Assembly: GCA_965284435.1 (NCBI GenBank)
Contig: OZ260083.1
Location: forward strand, 1,798,001 to 1,862,000
DNA: 64,000 nt
Reading direction: 5' to 3'
From: CAIYZT01 sp947461435
GTDB taxonomy: Bacteria > Pseudomonadota > Alphaproteobacteria > Rhodobacterales > Rhodobacteraceae
Shown: positions 26,361 to 33,711 of the stretch, in pieces
How positions within the stretch are numbered: the first letter of the stretch is position 1
How the letters are laid out: the number at the start of each line of letters is the position of its first letter
Made by a program: the position numbers and the translations under genes
The notes under the pieces: model-generated
What the model saw: the letters and a program-made list of their open reading frames with translations, nothing else
What the model was told of the DNA's origin: nothing
Database searches by the model: none

Positions 26361-27755
26361 TTACTCCATCACATAGCCATAAGCGCCCGAAAAGTCTTGG
26401 CGGGCCACTTCACCCGCGCCGCCTTTTTGCTTGCCGGCGGTCTGGCCGAACAAGAACAGCTCTTTTTCCGACGGAATACGAATGCGGTCGGTAGGCAGGG
26501 CCAATGCTTCGCCGCGGGTGGGGGTGACAAGGTGCGGGGTCACGATGATCACCAGTTCCGATTGCGAGCGCTGGTAATCGGCGCTGCGAAACAAGGTTCC
26601 CAAGATCGGGATGTCGCCCAGCCAGGGAACCTGACCGTTCAGATCGCGGAAGTCATCTTGAAGAAGCCCGGCAATCGCAAAGCTTTCGCCATCGCGCATT
26701 TCCACGGTCGTCGATGTTTCGCGGCGTTTGAACGCGTTGATCGTAACGCCCCCGGTCTGCAAGGTGGTGGTGTTGTCGATCGACGAGACGGCCGCGTTGA
26801 TCGCCAGATTGATCAGATCGCCGTCCACCACGGTGGGGGTAAAGTTCAACTCGACGCCGAAGGGTTTGTATTCGACGGAAATCGTGCCATCGCCATTGGA
26901 CACCGGGATCGGGTATTCCCCGCCCGCCAGAAACTTTGCCTCTTGCCCCGACAGGGCCGTCAGGTTTGGTTCGGCCAGTGTGCGCACGACACCTTTGGAT
27001 TCCAGCGCCTCCAGCAAGACCGCAAATTCAAGCGAGCCGGCGGTGAAACCCAAGGCAAAGCCCCCTTCGGTGCCCGAGGGCGAGGTGATGGGATTGCCAA
27101 TGGCATTGTCGCCGTCCAGCCAGGTGCCGGTTTCGCCCTGCACCCCAACACTGTTGCCGCCCGACACCGCCAGAGAAGAGGACAGCGATTTGGACACCGA
27201 GCGCTGCATTTCGGCAAAGCGGACTTTCAGCATGACCTGCTGGGTTCCGCCGACGCTCATCAAATTTGACACGCGGTCAGGCGCATAGCGATTGGCCAGA
27301 TCCAAGGCGCGGTCCAGCTTGACCGCCGAGGACACGGTGCCCGACAGAACGATGCCGTCATTGGCCGTGCGCACTTCGATATTCTCGCCCGGCAGGATTT
27401 GCTGCAGGCGTTCCTTGAATTCACCGATATCGGGGGTCACGTGAATTTCGACGTTCGAAATCAACTTTCCGTCGGGCGACAACAGCGTCATGGTTGTGCG
27501 GCCCGGCGCGATGCCAAGGATGTAAATGGATTTGTCTGACAGGGTCGAGATATCCGCAATGCCCGGGTTGGCGATCGACAGCTCTGCAAAGGGCGTGTCG
27601 CTTTCCACCACAATGGCGCGGTTCATCGGAACGGCCAAGGGCGCCGAGGTGGACCCCTTCATGACCTGCAAGGATTCAGCAAAAGCCGTATGAACCGGTA
27701 AACTGGCCATCACCAGCCCGACCAGTCCAGCCCGTATGAGGCTTGACGTTTTCAT
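26361..27755 (-). CDS. rcpA: Flp pilus outer-membrane secretin RcpA/CpaC
   Basis: 464 residues from the ATG at 27755, chosen because a signal peptide follows it (about 1-26, ending TAFAES). An N-terminal pilus-assembly/BON-like domain (about 30-150) is followed by the secretin domain, including VPWLGDIPILGTLFRS and the ELVIIVTPHLV ending typical of type II/III secretins. Known role: multimeric outer-membrane channel for the Flp pilus. It is separated from cpaB by 229 bases containing a terminator-like hairpin. Confidence 0.93.
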   Translation of the reverse strand: MKTSSLIRAGLVGLVMASLPVHTAFAESLQVMKGSTSAPLAVPMNRAIVVESDTPFAELSIANPGIADISTLSDKSIYILGIAPGRTTMTLLSPDGKLISNVEIHVTPDIGEFKERLQQILPGENIEVRTANDGIVLSGTVSSAVKLDRALDLANRYAPDRVSNLMSVGGTQQVMLKVRFAEMQRSVSKSLSSSLAVSGGNSVGVQGETGTWLDGDNAIGNPITSPSGTEGGFALGFTAGSLEFAVLLEALESKGVVRTLAEPNLTALSGQEAKFLAGGEYPIPVSNGDGTISVEYKPFGVELNFTPTVVDGDLINLAINAAVSSIDNTTTLQTGGVTINAFKRRETSTTVEMRDGESFAIAGLLQDDFRDLNGQVPWLGDIPILGTLFRSADYQRSQSELVIIVTPHLVTPTRGEALALPTDRIRIPSEKELFLFGQTAGKQKGGAGEVARQDFSGAYGYVME

Positions 27756-27926
27756 GTGACCTGCCCTTTCGATCACGCCCCATATTAGAGGTGTTGTGGG
27801 TCTTGAATGACCTATTCTAATGACTAACAATGCCCTCTTTTCGATTTCCATGCAAGAATCAATTGCTTGGTGGCCTATCCTGATGTGGATAACTTGCAAC
27901 ACCCGCTATGGCTGGCCCCAAATGAA

Positions 27927-27958
27927 CAACGCGCCCACCGGATATTGGGGGCGCGTTG
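27927..27958 (-). terminator. Terminator-like hairpin between cpaB and rcpA
   Basis: A perfect 10-base-pair stem (CAACGCGCCC at 27927-27936 against GGGCGCGTTG at 27949-27958) has a 12-base loop. On the minus strand it is followed by TTCATTT, only moderately U-rich, so it may act as a partial terminator. Confidence 0.55.
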
Positions 27959-27984
27959 CGGTCTGCGGCCGGATTTCGAACAGG

Positions 27985-28824
27985 TCAGTTGGTGCAGGGG
28001 ATCGGAATTTCGACAACATCGGCCCCTTTGCGCGTCCGGATGGTGCAAATCTTGTCGGGTGTCGCTGCGGCAATCGGCGCGCTTTCGGTGACGCCCAGAA
28101 GAACGTTCGCATCCACTTCGACCATGCCGGTTTCCGTCTCGTCGCCCATGCCAACCAAGGACATCACCAAGCGGCCCGTGGCATTGCCCTGCGCCAGAAT
28201 GGCAATTTGCTGGGGGTCGGCGGCCACAGTGATGGTGCGCTTCATGATTGCGCCGTCTGAAAGCCCGCCCTCTTCGTCGCGGTTCACCGCCACCACCTCA
28301 ACCGCAGATCCGATCAGACGGGTCAACTCGCCGCTGTTGTTTTCGGTCGCGCCGGTCCAGTAGATATCAACACGGTCACCCGGTTGCAGAAAGTCAGCCG
28401 CTTCGACCTTGATGGCAAAGGCCCGCATGCCCTTGTCCAGCGATCCGGTCAGGCCGGCGGCTTCGCCCGGCTCTGTGACCTTGTTGGCCAAAACCAGTTC
28501 GAATTTTCCGATGTCGCGGGTCACAAACCGTTTTTCGTCGGCTTGATCCTCGGGGAACAACACGGCGATGTCACTGAACACGCCCTCGGGTGTTGCATTT
28601 TGCTGGATATAGACGATCTGAACGTCGTCTTTGGTCAGGACATCCCCATAATGCTTGTCCTTGTTCACAACGAACGCCTCAACCAGGGGGCCGGTTTTCT
28701 TCCGGATTTCCTGTTCCTTGGCCAATGCGGCCTGCGTTTGGCTGATGTAGCCTTGGGTCATGTACACAGCGGCACCTGCCAAAGCGATGCCGACCAATAA
28801 GACCAAAGCGAAAACCATTCTCAT
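27985..28824 (-). CDS. cpaB: Flp pilus assembly protein CpaB/RcpC
   Basis: 279 residues. One N-terminal membrane anchor (about residues 4-24) precedes a short coiled stretch, a SAF-like domain (VVNKDKHYGDVLTKDDV near residue 52) and the RcpC-type C-terminal region (AVEVVAVNRDEEGG). CpaB/RcpC is known as a periplasmic component of the Tad machine that probably links to the secretin. It lies 38 bases downstream of the fourth pilin gene. Confidence 0.88.
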   Translation of the reverse strand: MRMVFALVLLVGIALAGAAVYMTQGYISQTQAALAKEQEIRKKTGPLVEAFVVNKDKHYGDVLTKDDVQIVYIQQNATPEGVFSDIAVLFPEDQADEKRFVTRDIGKFELVLANKVTEPGEAAGLTGSLDKGMRAFAIKVEAADFLQPGDRVDIYWTGATENNSGELTRLIGSAVEVVAVNRDEEGGLSDGAIMKRTITVAADPQQIAILAQGNATGRLVMSLVGMGDETETGMVEVDANVLLGVTESAPIAAATPDKICTIRTRKGADVVEIPIPCTN

Positions 28825-28862
28825 AACACTACCCCTTGCCCATTCCTGCGGCGCGTTCGCCG

Positions 28863-29066
28863 CTACTCAGACATGAACCCGACGGGCACATCATTGATGT
28901 AGGTGGCCGTCTTGCCCGATACCGATTCCGTTCCCGTTGCAACCGGGACCAGAACCAAGGTGGCCATCCCAACGACTGCAGCGGTCAAGACCACCCAGTC
29001 AACGGTGACAGCACCGGCTTCGTCTTTCCAAAAGCTCTTGCGAGCCTTGACTGTCGTACCCTGCAT
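28863..29066 (-). CDS. Divergent Flp-family pilin (fourth copy)
   Basis: 67 residues from the ATG at 29066, which has GGGAG 8 bases upstream and gives a protein matching the other pilins in length. The prepilin site and start of the hydrophobic helix, KDEAGAVTVDWVVLTAAVVG, match the three tandem pilins almost exactly. After the helix the sequence is unrelated to theirs (VPVATGTESVSG onward). It may be a minor pilin or an alternative subunit. Cleavage by TadV is expected after the Gly. Longer starts at 29126 or 29114 are possible but would add an atypically long leader. Confidence 0.78.
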   Translation of the reverse strand: MQGTTVKARKSFWKDEAGAVTVDWVVLTAAVVGMATLVLVPVATGTESVSGKTATYINDVPVGFMSE

Positions 29067-29191
29067 AAAGGTGACTCCCATAGTGATGCGCTGAAGACGA
29101 TTGATTGTCGCCATGTTCGCTATCATTGCCCCTCGATTGTGGCCCAGACATGGCCAGTCCGGGGAATTCCCTTGGCAATCCGTTCAAATGG

Positions 29192-29219
29192 AAAAGGCCG
29201 CCTCCTTTCGGACGCGGCC
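29192..29219 (-). terminator. Terminator of pilin gene copy 1
   Basis: On the minus strand GGCCGCGTCC and GGAGGCGGCC pair (one mismatch) around a GAAA tetraloop, followed by TTTTCC. It lies 26 bases after the pilin stop. Confidence 0.8.
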
Positions 29220-29244
29220 CCTGGTTGGCTTGCACCAAAAGCGA

Positions 29245-29442
29245 TTACTGGTTTTCGTAGCCGGCGTTACGTGCATCGAGGTCGGTGGCGATTTCGCCGG
29301 CCAGACCGGTGATCGATCCGCCAACCGAGGTCATGACGACCATGCCCAGGCCCACGATGGCAGCGGTCAGAACGACCCAGTCCACGGTCACGGCGCCGGA
29401 TTCGTCTTTTTTGAAGGCTTTGAAGATGTTCAGCAGTTTCAT
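29245..29442 (-). CDS. flp: Flp pilin, tandem copy 1
   Basis: 65 residues: a short basic leader with KKDESG, predicted TadV cleavage after Gly17, then a hydrophobic helix AVTVDWVVLTAAIVGLG and a short polar tail ending in YENQ. Known role: major subunit of the Flp (type IVb) pilus. The mature +5/+6 positions are Asp-Trp rather than the classical Glu-Tyr. The protein is identical to the copies at 29672 and 30099. Copies start exactly 427 bases apart, each with its own ribosome-binding site (AAAGGACG here) and terminator. Confidence 0.92.
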   Translation of the reverse strand: MKLLNIFKAFKKDESGAVTVDWVVLTAAIVGLGMVVMTSVGGSITGLAGEIATDLDARNAGYENQ

Positions 29443-29616
29443 AATATGTCGTCCTTTGAGAGAGGTCAGATGCCTTGGGTTGCCGCTGCAAGGGTGTATC
29501 CGCCTCGCTTTGGTGTAGCTGCACTATCCTTTTGAACCGTGGCGGGAATTGGGCAATCCCAAGGTTTTTTGCGTACATATGATCGAGGATTTGCGGGCCC
29601 CAGCTGCGGGCAAAGC

Positions 29617-29644
29617 AAAAGGCCGCTTCCTTGCGGAAGCGGCC
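29617..29644 (-). terminator. Terminator of pilin gene copy 2
   Basis: On the minus strand a perfect 10-base-pair stem (GGCCGCTTCC with GGAAGCGGCC) closes a GCAA tetraloop and is followed by TTTTGCTTTG. Its stem sequence differs from those of copies 1 and 3, but the position relative to the gene is the same. Confidence 0.85.
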
Positions 29645-29671
29645 CCTGCGATTGGCGAAACCCTTAGGCGA

Positions 29672-29869
29672 TTATTGGTTTTCGTAGCCTGCGTTACGTG
29701 CGTCCAGGTCGGTGGCGATTTCGCCTGCCAGACCGGTGATCGATCCGCCAACCGAGGTCATGACGACCATGCCCAGGCCCACGATGGCAGCGGTCAGAAC
29801 GACCCAGTCCACGGTCACGGCGCCGGATTCGTCTTTTTTGAAAGCCTTGAAGATGTTCAGCAGTTTCAT
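29672..29869 (-). CDS. flp: Flp pilin, tandem copy 2
   Basis: 65 residues, identical in protein to copies 1 and 3. Differences at DNA level are all synonymous and lie mainly in the last 40 bases of the gene; about 116 bases in the middle are identical in all three. Upstream, at 30004-30018, is a TTAA-N7-TTAA element. Ends with TAA and is followed by its own hairpin terminator. Major pilin subunit of the Flp pilus. Confidence 0.92.
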   Translation of the reverse strand: MKLLNIFKAFKKDESGAVTVDWVVLTAAIVGLGMVVMTSVGGSITGLAGEIATDLDARNAGYENQ

Positions 29870-30003
29870 GATATGTCGTCCTTTGAGAGAGTTGAGTTGC
29901 CTATTTCGCCGCCGCAAGGAATGGTGTCTCGCTTTGGTTGAGATCACTTTGCCCGTGGTTCGTGGCCAGACTTGGGCATGTTCGGGGAATTTTCCGGACC
30001 ATT

Positions 30004-30018
30004 TTAAAGGTTTTTTAA
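30004..30018 (-). promoter_or_regulatory. CtrA-type site upstream of pilin copy 2
   Basis: TTAA at 30004-30007 and TTAA at 30015-30018 are separated by exactly 7 bases, the full consensus of the alphaproteobacterial cell-cycle regulator CtrA. It lies 135 bases before the pilin start codon. CtrA control of pilin genes is known in Caulobacter. Confidence 0.45.
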
Positions 30019-30045
30019 GGTCTCGCGCTGCGGACTGCGCCAAGC

Positions 30046-30073
30046 AAAAGGCCGCCTCCTTTCGGACGCGGCC
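30046..30073 (-). terminator. Terminator of pilin gene copy 3
   Basis: On the minus strand GGCCGCGTCC and GGAGGCGGCC pair (one mismatch) around a GAAA loop, followed by TTTTGC. The stem is the same as that of copy 1, in the equivalent position. Confidence 0.8.
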
Positions 30074-30098
30074 CCTGGTTGGCTTGCGCCAAAAGTGA

Positions 30099-30296
30099 TT
30101 ACTGGTTTTCGTAGCCCGCGTTACGTGCGTCCAAGTCGGTGGCGATTTCGCCGGCCAGACCGGTGATCGATCCGCCAACCGAGGTCATGACGACCATGCC
30201 CAGGCCCACGATGGCAGCGGTCAGAACGACCCAGTCCACGGTCACGGCGCCGGATTCGTCTTTTTTGAAGGCTTTGAAGATGTTCAGCAGTTTCAT
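30099..30296 (-). CDS. flp: Flp pilin, tandem copy 3 (promoter-proximal)
   Basis: 65 residues, the same protein as copies 1 and 2. It is the first pilin gene of the minus-strand tad locus. GGAAAGGGC lies before the ATG; unlike copies 1 and 2, its 5' flank (TGTGGCAAG) is not part of the 427-base repeat, so this marks the edge of the amplified unit. A TTAG-N7-TTAA element lies 123 bases upstream. Confidence 0.92.
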   Translation of the reverse strand: MKLLNIFKAFKKDESGAVTVDWVVLTAAIVGLGMVVMTSVGGSITGLAGEIATDLDARNAGYENQ

Positions 30297-30617
30297 GATA
30301 TGCCCTTTCCTGTGGCAAGAGAGTAAAGCCGAAGTCCGATCCCCCATAGTTCGGTTCGGCTTCGATGGGATCAATTTGCCCGTGGATCGTGGCAAGAGTT
30401 GGGACAAGGCGTGGCATTTTAGGGTTCGGTTAATATTCGTGAAGAAAATCTATAGTGTATTGATATTAAATAATAAATTTTCATTCCTGCGTAATTTCCG
30501 GGGCCTTTTGGCCAATCCCTCTTTGCCCTTTTTGCGAGAATGTCGGAAATTCTGGCAATCTGACGAAGAATCTGCGAGTCTGTAGTTAATAAGAATGGTC
30601 GAGCAGTCGGACCCACA
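30297..30617. other. Divergent regulatory region between pilin copy 3 and the lytic transglycosylase
   Basis: This 321-base spacer has no gene. Its middle, 30420-30480, is the most AT-rich stretch of the area (for example TATTAAATAATAAATTTTC) and contains TTAA and TATA-like elements. Promoters for the leftward pilin genes and the rightward transglycosylase must lie here. Confidence 0.6.
30419..30433 (-). promoter_or_regulatory. CtrA-like site upstream of pilin copy 3
   Basis: Plus-strand TTAG (30419-30422) and TTAA (30430-30433) are 7 bases apart; on the minus strand this reads TTAA-CCGAACC-CTAA, one base off the CtrA consensus. It is 123 bases before the start of pilin copy 3, close to the distance seen for the site of copy 2. 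Confidence 0.4.
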
Positions 30618-31475
30618 ATGACACTCCTGCGCCTCTTTTCGGTGAGCGTTTTCACTTTGGCGGCCTTTGCCGCTGAAGCCGAGACGCCTGCGGCTGCGGG
30701 TGGGCATGCGTTCAAGCGGATCAAGGTGTCCGAAACCCTGCCCGGACGGCGTATCACGGTTCAGATCGACCCAGCGGCGCAAGCGGCCTATCTGGCCGGA
30801 CTGCCAAAGGTCGACCCCGAGGGTCTGGACCCGGTGCCACAAGACACAGCACCGCTTGCGCCCGTCACCCCTGAAGGGGCAAAATATGGCTGGTTCTGGG
30901 ACAAGGTGCCAGCCGGAATTGCCGAAAAAGATGGGCGTTTCCCCATGGCCATGGCCAGTCTGGGGCTTGGGCCCGAAGGGGCCAGCGTTCCCGGGCCGCG
31001 CCTTCAGGCGTTGCAGCAAATTGCCGATACCTATGGCACCGAGATCTTGAAGGCCACGATCGGCACGCAGGTGTCACCCGCGCTTGTGCTTGCGGTGATG
31101 AGCGCGGAAAGCGGCGGGCAAGCCGACGCGCTAAGCCCCAAGGGCGCGCAGGGCCTGATGCAGTTGATCCCGGCGACGGCCGCGCGCTTTGGGGTCAGTG
31201 ACGCGAGCGATCCGGCGCAGAACATCAAGGGCGGTGTGGCCTATCTGGATTGGTTGATGGGTGAATTTGACCGCGATCCCTTGATGGTGATTGCGGCCTA
31301 TAATGCCGGCGAGGGGGCGGTGACCGCCAATGGCGGCGTTCCGCCCTATGTCGAAACGCGCGACTACGTTCCCAAGGTGTTGGCTGCATGGCAGGTGGCG
31401 CAGGGGTTGTGCGCAACACCGCCCGAACTGATGACCGATCCTTGTGTGTTCAAGGTGATTTCCGCAAGCAATTAG
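30618..31475 (+). CDS. Lytic transglycosylase (SLT family), exported
   Basis: 285 residues. A signal peptide (about 1-21, ending AEAET) is followed by about 110 unassigned residues and a SLT catalytic domain. The catalytic Glu is residue 164 in VMSAESGGQ, followed by SPKGAQGLMQLIPATA and IAAYNAGEGAV, the family signatures. Known reaction: non-hydrolytic cleavage of the MurNAc-GlcNAc bond giving 1,6-anhydroMurNAc. Its divergent placement beside the tad locus suggests that it opens peptidoglycan for pilus or secretin insertion. Confidence 0.9.
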   Translation: MTLLRLFSVSVFTLAAFAAEAETPAAAGGHAFKRIKVSETLPGRRITVQIDPAAQAAYLAGLPKVDPEGLDPVPQDTAPLAPVTPEGAKYGWFWDKVPAGIAEKDGRFPMAMASLGLGPEGASVPGPRLQALQQIADTYGTEILKATIGTQVSPALVLAVMSAESGGQADALSPKGAQGLMQLIPATAARFGVSDASDPAQNIKGGVAYLDWLMGEFDRDPLMVIAAYNAGEGAVTANGGVPPYVETRDYVPKVLAAWQVAQGLCATPPELMTDPCVFKVISASN

Positions 31476-31521
31476 GTGCTGCCGAAGGCCCGGCGCCCCA
31501 AGGGTGCCGTTCGTGCAAACA

Positions 31522-31550
31522 GGGGTGACCCTGGGCCACCCCCGCCTTTT
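31522..31550 (+). terminator. Terminator after the lytic transglycosylase
   Basis: GGGGTG (31522-31527) pairs with CACCCC (31537-31542) and is followed by CGCCTTTT. The hairpin lies between convergent genes and may serve both. Confidence 0.55.
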
Positions 31551-31558
31551 CGCAAGGA

Positions 31559-32185
31559 TTACCCGACGATCGTCGCCTCTGTCGCGGCGCGCAGTTCCGC
31601 TTCGCTGACGCCGTCGGCACATTCGACGATTTTCAAGCCGCCCGGCACCACATCCAGCACGCCCAGATTGGTGATGATGCGGTTGACCACGCCCTTGCCC
31701 GTCAGGGGAAGGGTGCAAGATTTCAGCACCTTGGATTCGCCGAGTTTGGAGGTGTGATCCATCACCACGACAACGCGGCCAACTCCGGCGACCAGATCCA
31801 TCGCGCCGCCCATGCCCTTGACCAGTTTGCCTGGAATCATCCAGTTCGCCAGATCGCCGTTTTCGGCCACTTCCATCGCGCCCAGAATGGCCATGGCAAT
31901 CTTGCCGCCGCGGATCATGGCAAAAGACTGCGCGGAATCGAAATAGGCGGTCTGCGGCAATTCGGTGATGGTTTGCTTGCCTGCGTTGATCAGATCGGCA
32001 TCTTCTTCGCCGTCAAAGGGAAACGGCCCCATGCCCAGCATCCCGTTTTCTGATTGCAGCGTCACCTCGATCCCTGTGGGGATGTAGTTGGCGACAAGCG
32101 TGGGGATGCCGATGCCAAGGTTTACATACCAGCCGTCCTGCAGTTCCAGCGCCGCGTGGGCGGCCATTTGGTTGCGGTCCCACAT
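31559..32185 (-). CDS. scoB: 3-oxoacid CoA-transferase, subunit B
   Basis: 208 residues. Family I CoA-transferase B subunit, with GWYVNLGIGIPTLVANY near the N-terminus and the active-site SENG block (Glu that forms the acyl-CoA thioester) near residue 50. The C-terminus has ITNLGVLDV. Known reaction: transfer of CoA from succinyl-CoA to acetoacetate or a related 3-oxoacid. The partner subunit A lies immediately upstream, separated by 3 bases. A role in 3-oxoadipate metabolism (pcaJ) is possible, but no protocatechuate genes are present here. Confidence 0.9.
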   Translation of the reverse strand: MWDRNQMAAHAALELQDGWYVNLGIGIPTLVANYIPTGIEVTLQSENGMLGMGPFPFDGEEDADLINAGKQTITELPQTAYFDSAQSFAMIRGGKIAMAILGAMEVAENGDLANWMIPGKLVKGMGGAMDLVAGVGRVVVVMDHTSKLGESKVLKSCTLPLTGKGVVNRIITNLGVLDVVPGGLKIVECADGVSEAELRAATEATIVG

Positions 32186-32188
32186 GGA

Positions 32189-32890
32189 TCAGGCCTCCTT
32201 TTTACGGGTCGTGCGGTTCTCGATCCGCTTTTCATGGGTGCCCTGCACGATGCGGTGCACATAGATGCCGGGCAGGTGAATGGCATCGGGGTCGAGGCTG
32301 CCCAAGGGAACAATCTCTTCCACCTCGGCGACGCAGACCTTGCCCGACGTGGCGGCCGGCGGGTTGAAATTCCGGGCAGTCTTGCGGAACACAAGGTTGC
32401 CCGACGGGTCCGCCTTCCAAGCCTTGACGATGGACAGATCCGCGACGATCCCGCGCTCCAGAATGTAATCCTGCCCATCAAAGTTCATGACAGGCTTGCC
32501 TTCGGCGATGACCGTGCCGACGCCGGTTTTGGTGTAAAAACCGGCAATGCCCGCCCCGCCTGCGCGCAACCGTTCGGCAAGGGTGCCTTGGGGGTTGAAT
32601 TCAAGCTCCAACTCCCCCGACAAATACTGGCGCATGAATTCGGCGTTCTCGCCCACATAGGACGAGATCATCTTCTTGACCTGCCGGGTTTCCAGCAGCT
32701 GTCCCAGACCAAAGCCATCGACGCCGGCGTTGTTTGACGCCACCGTCAGATTCTTTGTGCCCGCCTCGCGCAGGGCGGCGATCAGCAGTTCGGGGATGCC
32801 GCACAGGCCAAAGCCGCCAGAGGCGATCAGCATGCCGTCAAACAAAAGGCCCTCTAACGCCGCGCTGGCGCTGGGATATATTTTCTTCAT
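32189..32890 (-). CDS. scoA: 3-oxoacid CoA-transferase, subunit A
   Basis: 233 residues from the ATG at 32890 (MKKIYPS); a longer frame upstream lacks family similarity. The block MLIASGGFGLCGIPELLI and SNNAGVDGFGLG are standard A-subunit motifs. It forms the heteromeric SCOT-type enzyme with the adjacent B subunit for use or synthesis of acetoacetate. The pair forms a two-gene operon whose promoter must lie in 32891-33035. Confidence 0.9.
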   Translation of the reverse strand: MKKIYPSASAALEGLLFDGMLIASGGFGLCGIPELLIAALREAGTKNLTVASNNAGVDGFGLGQLLETRQVKKMISSYVGENAEFMRQYLSGELELEFNPQGTLAERLRAGGAGIAGFYTKTGVGTVIAEGKPVMNFDGQDYILERGIVADLSIVKAWKADPSGNLVFRKTARNFNPPAATSGKVCVAEVEEIVPLGSLDPDAIHLPGIYVHRIVQGTHEKRIENRTTRKKEA

Positions 32891-33035
32891 GGAAACCCTC
32901 GCAAACTCTCGGTCGCAGATATGAGACGGCAGTAGGGGCAAAGTCAATTGCCGCGGCGCGGCGAAGTGCATTCAACCGGGCGCAAAAGCCCCCCCTTTCC
33001 GCCCGCCCGGACATGCGATACTCTGCTTCTGCGCG

Positions 33036-33121
33036 GCCCGCGTGGTGAAATGGTAGACACATGAGACTTAAAATCTCCCGATCGTAAGGTCGTGCCGGTT
33101 CAAGTCCGGCCGCGGGCACCA
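33036..33121 (+). tRNA. tRNA-Leu (anticodon UAA)
   Basis: An 86-base cloverleaf with encoded CCA. The acceptor stem GCCCGCG (33036-33042) pairs with CGCGGGC (33111-33117). The anticodon loop CTTAAAA has TAA at 33069-33071. A long variable arm (about 33078-33091) marks a class II tRNA, and the T arm is GCCGG-TTCAAGT-CCGGC. It reads leucine UUA codons, rare in a GC-rich genome. Confidence 0.95.
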
Positions 33122-33711
33122 ATTAATCAGTTCCTTATGGTTCTTTCCGTTTTCGGCCCTTTCTGGTGCGCCGCCACAGGGCTGTCGCCGCTGCACTGTC
33201 GGCCGCAGGTCTGACTTCCACAAATGCGTATTCGGATGATTTACCGGGGCGTCTGCCGCGGACATCGGGCGCAGCGCTGCCCTTGCATCTGCGTGATCTG
33301 GCAGGATCCCCCTTTAAGGGCTTGGGTCGTGATAAGCCGTCATCTCAGGAAGCGCGGTCCACGGCGTCGGGGCTCTTTCGGCCGTCGCCGCGTTTGATGA
33401 TCGCGGCCCGCTCTTTTGCTGTTCAAGACGGCCAGGCGTGCGAGCGTTTCGTCCTTTGTCTTTTGCTGCCGATTTGGGCTCCAGTCGCTTGCACTTTGAA
33501 CAGCTGGCCGTTTGTCACTGAAAATACGCCGCAAGGCGAGCCTTCCTCAGACCGGAACCCGCCCTGCCTCTTGCGCAACCTGAAATTGCGCGCTCGACTA
33601 ACTTTTCATGCCCGCTAAAATAAGTTCAATTTTTTTTTCAAGGAATGTCGAAATCGGCAAACTGCCAGCGTCCTTGGTTCATCGAAACACAAAACACAAA
33701 GAGGAAAGACC
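33122..33711. other. Gene-free stretch downstream of tRNA-Leu
   Basis: These 590 bases have no credible gene. Open frames here have no recognisable motif, and one minus-strand frame is just the reverse of the tRNA. There is a small inverted repeat (GCGCAA/TTGCGC at 33573-33591), a run of nine T at about 33631, and an ECF-type promoter at 33646-33672. The 3' side of a tRNA is a common integration site, but no integrase or attachment repeat is visible. Confidence 0.5.
33646..33672 (+). promoter_or_regulatory. Candidate ECF42-type promoter of the MAPEG-DGPF-sigma operon
   Basis: TGTCGA (33646-33651) and CGTC (33669-33672) are separated by 17 bases, 40 bases before the MAPEG start codon. TGTCGA in the -35 and a CGTC-like -10 are the elements reported for ECF42 sigma factors, whose gene is the third in this operon. 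This suggests self-activation. Confidence 0.5.

Noticed and set aside
33068..33265. Minus-strand frame containing WCPRPDLNRH
   Set aside because: This is the well-known artificial translation of a tRNA gene read backwards; it covers the tRNA-Leu at 33036-33121.
33166..33618. Plus-strand frame of 150 codons after tRNA-Leu
   Set aside because: Composition is unlike a protein (many Arg, Pro and Ser, no motif), and no ribosome-binding site is present.
33122..33711. Integration scar of a genomic island at tRNA-Leu
   Set aside because: No integrase gene and no repeat of the tRNA 3' end could be found in the window.
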